A stretch of DNA of 64,000 nucleotides, taken from Ruoffia tabacinasalis (lineage in GTDB: Bacteria > Bacillota > Bacilli > Lactobacillales > Aerococcaceae). The notes beneath the pieces were generated by a model that saw only the letters and a program-made list of their open reading frames with translations, was not told the origin of the DNA and ran no database searches. The position numbers were made by a program, and so were the translations under genes. Location: NCBI RefSeq assembly GCF_042652985.1, contig NZ_JBHSHQ010000004.1, forward strand, positions 79,042 to 143,041, read 5' to 3'. Positions 60,384-64,000 of the stretch are shown piece after piece. Each line of letters opens with the position of its first letter. The first letter of the stretch is position 1.

Positions 60384-60794
60384 TCATTCATCATAAATTA
60401 GTGTTTCAATGATCGGACAAGCATACATTTCTTTCTCGTTAGGACAACGTTCCTTTAAATCGCCTAACATGCTTTCAATTTGTTTTAAATCAGCAATTTG
60501 TTTTTGCACTTCTATTTGCTTTTGAGAAACAAAATCAAACATATTTTGACAACGAACACTGTCTTGATCAACAACGCCTAGTAATTTATAAATTTCGTTT
60601 AAAGAAAAACCAAGATTTTGCATTTGCTTAATAAATTTCACTCGTTTAATATCCGCATCAGAATACAAGCGATATCCTGAATCTGTACGTATTGGTTCTT
60701 CCAATAATTTTTTACCTTCATAATATCGTATTGTTTCTTTATTAACGCCACTCTTTTCAGCAAATTCACTAATCAGATACTTCATTCTTTTCAC
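60384..60794 (-). CDS. merR: MerR-type mercury-responsive regulator
   Basis: Protein of 136 residues: MerR winged helix (ISEFAEKSGVNKETIRYYEG), dimer helix, and the three Hg-binding cysteines placed as in Bacillus MerR (one in SVRCQNM, two in ERCPNEKEMYACPI). It represses and, with Hg2+, activates the merR-merA promoter by untwisting its long spacer. Confidence 0.93.
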   Translation of the reverse strand: MKRMKYLISEFAEKSGVNKETIRYYEGKKLLEEPIRTDSGYRLYSDADIKRVKFIKQMQNLGFSLNEIYKLLGVVDQDSVRCQNMFDFVSQKQIEVQKQIADLKQIESMLGDLKERCPNEKEMYACPIIETLIYDE

Positions 60795-60810
60795 CTCTAT
60801 TTATTATACA

Positions 60811-60830
60811 CCATGTACCATAGTACATGG
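60811..60830 (-). promoter_or_regulatory. mer operator in a 20-base promoter spacer
   Basis: On the minus strand TTGACC, then a 20-base spacer, then TATAAT. The spacer is the dyad CCATGTAC-TATG-GTACATGG (the two leading C overlap the -35 end). Overlong spacers of 19-20 bases are the hallmark of MerR-controlled promoters. Confidence 0.85.
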
Positions 60831-60940
60831 TCAAGAGATATTTATGATTTTAAAATACTCTACCCTAGTAGTTTTCTCTTAAAATCCCTTAAATATATTT
60901 AAAGATTTTAATACCGTAAAGAAATCGAATGGCGAAACAA

Positions 60941-60956
60941 TCAAATAAGCATTTGA
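60941..60956 (+). promoter_or_regulatory. CadC-type operator
   Basis: TCAAATA-AG-CATTTGA dyad, similar to the TCAAATA/TATTTGA operators of cad operons, overlaps a TTGACT -35-like box upstream of cadC. Confidence 0.6.
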
Positions 60957-61003
60957 CTATTAACGATACAATAAAATGAACGTTTGAATGAGAGGTGAAT
61001 CAA

Positions 61004-61366
61004 GTGACTGAAGTTTGCCAAACAACAATCATACATCCTGAAAAAGTGGATGTGGTGAAAAACAAACTAGAAAATAAAGACTTGTCGAATTTGCTTGTGC
61101 TAGGAAAATGTTTTAGCGATCCTTCAAGGATTAAAATTTTCTATGCTTTAGAAACCTTCAAAGAAATGTGTGTCTGCGATTTAGCGGAAATCTTAGACGC
61201 TAGTATTGCTACAACGTCACACCATTTACGCTATTTAAAAAAGCAAGGCGTGGCGAAATCACGCAAAGACGGAAAAGAAGTCTACTACTCGTTAGCGAAT
61301 GAAGAAATTCTTTCGACTATTCGTCTAGTTTTAGACATGCCAAACAGCTTATCTTTGACGTCTTAG
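61004..61366 (+). CDS. cadC: ArsR-family cadmium/lead-responsive repressor CadC
   Basis: Protein of 120 residues. Winged helix with the metal motif MCVCDLAEIL (the CVC of CadC-type sensors) plus an N-terminal Cys in EVCQTT that completes the thiolate site. DASIATTSHHLRYLKKQGVA is the recognition region. GTG start at 61004, eight bases behind AGAGG; the earlier GTG at 60995 is in the ribosome site. It should repress the cadC-cadD operon until Cd2+ or Pb2+ binds. Confidence 0.92.
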   Translation: MTEVCQTTIIHPEKVDVVKNKLENKDLSNLLVLGKCFSDPSRIKIFYALETFKEMCVCDLAEILDASIATTSHHLRYLKKQGVAKSRKDGKEVYYSLANEEILSTIRLVLDMPNSLSLTS

Positions 61367-61382
61367 TTTGGAGGAAATCATT

Positions 61383-61994
61383 TTGTTACAAACTATTTTT
61401 TCAGCGATCGCTGTGTATATTTCGACCAGCATCGATTATTTATTTATCTTACTGATTATTTTCTCGCAAGCCTATACACAAAAAGGACTTCGTCAGATTT
61501 ATTTCGGTCAATATCTTGGAACCGGCATTTTAGTAGCCGTTAGTTTATTTGCTGCTTATGTGCTGAATTTTATCCCCCAAGATTGGATTATCGGACTTCT
61601 GGGACTTATTCCCATTTATTTAGGTGTCCGAGTTGCTATGGGAGGCGAAGAAGAAGCAGAAGAAGAGGAAGTCGTGGAGAAGTTAGAGTCCAGAGGGTCC
61701 AACCGTTTGTTTTGGGCTGTTGCTTTAATTACGATCGCTTCCGGTGGAGATAATTTAGGGATTTATATTCCTTACTTTACCTCTCTATCTGTTTCTGAAA
61801 TTATCCTTGTTATCGTTGTATTTGCTATCTCCATTGCAATTCTTTGCTATATCAGCTATCGATTGGCAAAAATTTCTTTTGTTTCCGAAACACTGGAGAA
61901 GTATGAACGAATTATCGTGCCTATTGTATTTATTGGCTTAGGTTTGTTTATCCTGATAGAGAACGGGACGATTCAAACACTACTAGGTTTGTAA
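61383..61994 (+). CDS. cadD: Cadmium resistance transporter CadD
   Basis: Membrane protein of about 203 residues with five to six hydrophobic segments, an acidic cytoplasmic loop (GGEEEAEEEEVVEKLE) and the motifs ISTSIDYLFILLIIFSQ and ASGGDNLGIYIPYFTSLS typical of the CadD/LysE-like family. The TTG at 61383 is eight bases after GGAGG; TTG 61368 precedes that site. Second gene of cadC-cadD. Confidence 0.92.
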   Translation: MLQTIFSAIAVYISTSIDYLFILLIIFSQAYTQKGLRQIYFGQYLGTGILVAVSLFAAYVLNFIPQDWIIGLLGLIPIYLGVRVAMGGEEEAEEEEVVEKLESRGSNRLFWAVALITIASGGDNLGIYIPYFTSLSVSEIILVIVVFAISIAILCYISYRLAKISFVSETLEKYERIIVPIVFIGLGLFILIENGTIQTLLGL

Positions 61995-62052
61995 AAATCA
62001 CAATTAAGAAAGATAAAAAGAGATGATTGAAAATAAGAACCAATATGAATGA

Positions 62053-62232
62053 CTATTAAAAGGAATTGACTGCGGAAGTTGTGCCGCCGAAGTGGAAAGA
62101 GGCGTTTCTAAGATTGACGGTGTCGTCAACAGCAATGTTGACTATATTGCAGAAACGTTGAGCTTTGAGGTAGCAGATGAAAATGAATCCGGTGTTTTGT
62201 CGCAAGTCAAACAAGAAAAGGCAGCGATTTGA
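62053..62232 (+). pseudogene. Remnant of a CadA-type ATPase (heavy-metal-associated domain)
   Basis: An open stretch of 59 codons without start or ribosome site. It reads GIDCGSCAAEVERGVSKIDG, followed by VVNSNVDYIAETLSFEVADE: a complete N-terminal metal-binding domain as found in cadmium ATPases. A stop lies just upstream in frame and another ends it before any membrane part. It is probably what remains of a cadA gene that followed cadC/cadD before deletion. Confidence 0.8.
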
Positions 62233-62250
62233 TTAGTCGCTGCCTTTTTT
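62220..62250. terminator. Terminator between cad remnant and CDF gene
   Basis: GGCAGCGA-N9-TCGCTGCC followed by six T; A-run on the other side, so it can serve both strands. The stop codon of the cadA remnant lies in its loop. Confidence 0.85.
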
Positions 62251-62290
62251 GCTTTTCAAATAATGAAGTATTTTTTAGCATAGGACTATC

Positions 62291-63199
62291 TTACATGTTG
62301 TGGGAGTATCCCTTCTCAAGCTCTTCTTTGCTTGTAGCCATTTCTATTGTGATATGATTCTCTACGTCTGATTTATGTGCGACTTCTGCAATTTCTTCTT
62401 TTATTTCCCTAACCTTGTCTATATCTGAAGGGTCTATAAGAACCGTGACGATAAGGGCATTTTCTTCCCCGTCCAGTGACCAAATGTGAAAATGAGAAAG
62501 GTCCTTTACAGCAGGAATACTGTTGATTGAATTAGCAAGCCTTTCTACGTTTACATTTTCAGGCGAACCATTCAATAAAATTTTCATTGTGGTGAAAAAT
62601 TCAGGGACGGTTTTGTAGAGGATATAGAGTGCAATCAAAATCGATAAGATAGGATCCAGTCGATATGCCTCGGTAAAGTTCATTAGAATACTCACAATCA
62701 AGACTCCAATCCAGCCTAATACGTCTTCCAGCATATGGAGGTTCAACATACCCTCATTTTTGGATGTGCCTTTGCTTAAAATCCAAGCAGCATATCCATT
62801 CAATGCAATAGCTACGAGAGAAAGCCAGAACATGCCACTATAATTTACGGGTTGTGGGTCAATCAAACGTGGCACACTACGATAGATCATAAAGAACGAG
62901 CCACTAATTAGCACAACGCCAGTTATCAGCGCGCCCAATAAAGAAAATCGGTTATATCCAAAAGTGAACCGTTCATCTTGTTTCTTCTCTGAGTAACCTT
63001 GAAAAAACCAAGCGAATCCAATCGAAATAGAGTCCCCTAAATCATGAACTGCGTCGGACATAATGGACACACTATTAAAAATAGACCCAAAGAAGAATTC
63101 ACTTATGGAAAAAATAAAATTTATGAAGAAAGCTATTTTAATATTTTTTTTCGGTTGATTCTGATTCGAGTGATTATGGTCTTTATCTAATTTTGACAT
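62291..63199 (-). CDS. czcD: Cation diffusion facilitator (CzcD/ZitB-type Zn2+ exporter)
   Basis: Protein of 302 residues with a His/Asn-rich start (KDHNHSNQNQ), six membrane segments, the zinc-site motifs SDAVHDLGDS (TM2) and LHMLEDVLGW (TM5), and a cytoplasmic C-terminal domain (FHIWSLDGEENALIVTV). It exports Zn2+ and similar ions by proton antiport. Encoded 42 bases after the czrA-like repressor, so both form one operon. Confidence 0.93.
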   Translation of the reverse strand: MSKLDKDHNHSNQNQPKKNIKIAFFINFIFSISEFFFGSIFNSVSIMSDAVHDLGDSISIGFAWFFQGYSEKKQDERFTFGYNRFSLLGALITGVVLISGSFFMIYRSVPRLIDPQPVNYSGMFWLSLVAIALNGYAAWILSKGTSKNEGMLNLHMLEDVLGWIGVLIVSILMNFTEAYRLDPILSILIALYILYKTVPEFFTTMKILLNGSPENVNVERLANSINSIPAVKDLSHFHIWSLDGEENALIVTVLIDPSDIDKVREIKEEIAEVAHKSDVENHITIEMATSKEELEKGYSHNM

Positions 63200-63241
63200 T
63201 TTAAAAACCTCCTAATTTTGTATGCTATATGCTAATTGGTT

Positions 63242-63556
63242 TTATTTTTCTAATTCATTAACATGAGTTAAGACTTGTTCGAGAATACTAAAAACATGAA
63301 GGTCATCTAAACTGTAAAGCATACTTTTTCCTTCTCTTCTTGATTTCACTAAGCGTGCGTCTTTCAACGTTTTTAATTGATGAGAAATAGCGGACTGTTC
63401 CATGTCCAGAGAAATGGCGATATTTCCAACACTACACTCTTTTTGCTGTAAAAGAAAGAGAATCGACAATCGTGTAGGATCACTAATCACCTTAAATAGT
63501 TTGCTTATTGACTGAATAGATTCTTTATCGATTGGAGAAGTTGTTTTTATATCCAT
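63242..63556 (-). CDS. czrA: ArsR/SmtB-family zinc-responsive repressor (CzrA-like)
   Basis: Protein of 104 residues. Winged helix SVGNIAISLDMEQSAISHQL with the helix-5 zinc site D-x-H-x10-H-x2-E (YSLDDLHVFSILEQVLTHVNE region), as in SmtB/CzrA-type sensors. The start is set at the ATG of MDIKTTSP, behind GAGAGG; the longer frame to 63619 runs through the operator. Likely regulates its own operon and the divergent metal ATPase through dyads at 63575-63594 and 63722-63745. Confidence 0.9.
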   Translation of the reverse strand: MDIKTTSPIDKESIQSISKLFKVISDPTRLSILFLLQQKECSVGNIAISLDMEQSAISHQLKTLKDARLVKSRREGKSMLYSLDDLHVFSILEQVLTHVNELEK

Positions 63557-63574
63557 AGTGTTTTTATTCCTCTC

Positions 63575-63594
63575 ATATGACTCGGTGCTCATAT
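63575..63594. promoter_or_regulatory. CzrA-like operator of the czrA-czcD operon
   Basis: ATATGA-CTCGGTGC-TCATAT dyad just upstream of the czrA start; same half-site as the 63722-63745 dyad. Confidence 0.6.
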
Positions 63595-63682
63595 ATATAA
63601 TACCATATGTGCGAAACAAAGCTAGTATTTGTTTATAAGGGCGTTTGTTAGTTTATGAGAAAGGAGTTGAGACTGCTTTTTC

Positions 63683-63745
63683 TTGACAAAACTTATAGAG
63701 CACTATAAAATGAACGCATAGACATATGATTTGTTATTCATATGT
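63683..63745 (+). promoter_or_regulatory. Promoter and CzrA-like operator of the metal ATPase gene
   Basis: TTGACA (63683-63688), 17-base spacer, TAAAAT (63706-63711), then the dyad ACATATGA-N8-TCATATGT (63722-63745) just downstream of the start point. A repressor there would block elongation or initiation. Confidence 0.7.
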
Positions 63746-63798
63746 AAAACGTAAAGATTACGATTTACATATGGGACAACTGAAAGGAGTCAGAGACA

Positions 63799-63851
63799 AT
63801 GGAAATTACATGAATACTTCTCTTCTTTTAGTGGGAGTTTGTGTGATTTAA
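63799..63851 (+). CDS. Overlapping leader mini-ORFs before the metal ATPase gene
   Basis: AAAGGAGT is followed at ideal distance by ATG 63799 and a four-codon ORF (MEIT). Its stop overlaps, as ATGA, a second ORF of 13 codons (63810-63851, MNTSLLLVGVCVI). They lie in the 5' leader 50-100 bases before the ATPase start. They may be leader peptides that tune translation, or chance; no protein role is claimed. Confidence 0.3.
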
Positions 63852-63900
63852 TAAGTAAATGAATGGAAATCAAAGGAATTATATAGGAAGGTGATAAAAA

Positions 63901-64000
63901 TGGAAACTATCGAAGAACAACAATCTCAAGAAAAACATAATCACAACCACGACCATGACCATGAACACGGAAAAATGCCAATCGTTTTATACTTTATTGG
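63901..64000 (+). CDS. Metal-transporting P-type ATPase, N-terminus only
   Basis: Only 33 codons lie in the window. The protein starts METIEEQQSQ and continues with a His/Asp-rich metal-binding tract (HNHNHDHDHEHGK), then a hydrophobic stretch beginning MPIVLYFIG. This start resembles Zn/Cd/Co-exporting P-type ATPases lacking an HMA domain. GGAAGG lies before the ATG. The CzrA-like operator upstream supports zinc-type regulation. A CDF exporter is an alternative. Confidence 0.6.

Overview
The window looks like a chromosome segment of a low-GC Gram-positive lactic acid bacterium (Lactobacillales, perhaps Aerococcaceae, Carnobacteriaceae or a relative). Pointers are the strong AGGAGG ribosome sites, sigma-A promoters with extended -10 boxes, Rgg regulators, a dnaX-recR-tmk-holB-yabA replication cluster, a citrate lyase/oxaloacetate decarboxylase cluster of enterococcal type, and T-box and THF riboswitches. 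The genus is inference. I saw no rRNA, tRNA, IS element or CRISPR-cas.

Layout. 1-2.5 kb: distal end of a prophage, with a holin and a two-domain endolysin, then a short non-coding RNA convergent with a tiny hydrophobic ORF (candidate type I toxin-antitoxin). 3-9 kb: a 1306-residue secreted LysM/G5/CAP protein divergent from two tandem Rgg-type regulators. 9-21 kb: pepO, then the conserved DNA replication/repair/RNA methylation cluster dnaX, ECF S component, ybaB, recR, tmk, darA, holB, yabA, yabB, yazA, rsmI, followed by a YdcF-like protein and tag. 21-25 kb: a membrane-bound HTH protein, mscL, a FAD oxidoreductase, and folT under a THF riboswitch.

24.8-36 kb: citrate fermentation. The minus-strand genes citG-citO and oadA-oadH-oadD-oadB face plus-strand citC-D-E-F-X and citM. 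CitM imports citrate, CitDEF cleaves it (CitC, CitX and CitG mature the lyase), and the biotin-dependent Na+ pump OadABDH decarboxylates oxaloacetate. Three cre-like boxes and repeated TTGTATAC motifs suggest CcpA and CitO control. 36-49 kb: aminotransferase, T-box controlled metNI, a GntR/6-phospho-beta-glucosidase pair, small transporters and stress genes, interspersed with unusual hairpin repeat arrays. 49-58 kb: methyltransferase, thioredoxin-reductase-like enzyme, Rrf2 regulator, and a potBCAD-ade-mtaD cluster linking polyamine-type uptake to MTA/adenine salvage. 58-64 kb: a metal resistance island (merR-merA, cadC-cadD, a cadA remnant, CDF exporter, czrA-like repressor, start of a His-rich metal ATPase).

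The most unusual feature is four tandem hairpin arrays at 36.1, 45.0, 48.5 and 49.0 kb. They fall into three sequence families that differ in primary sequence but share a 40-42 bp period (about four DNA turns). Two of them sit exactly between convergent terminators.
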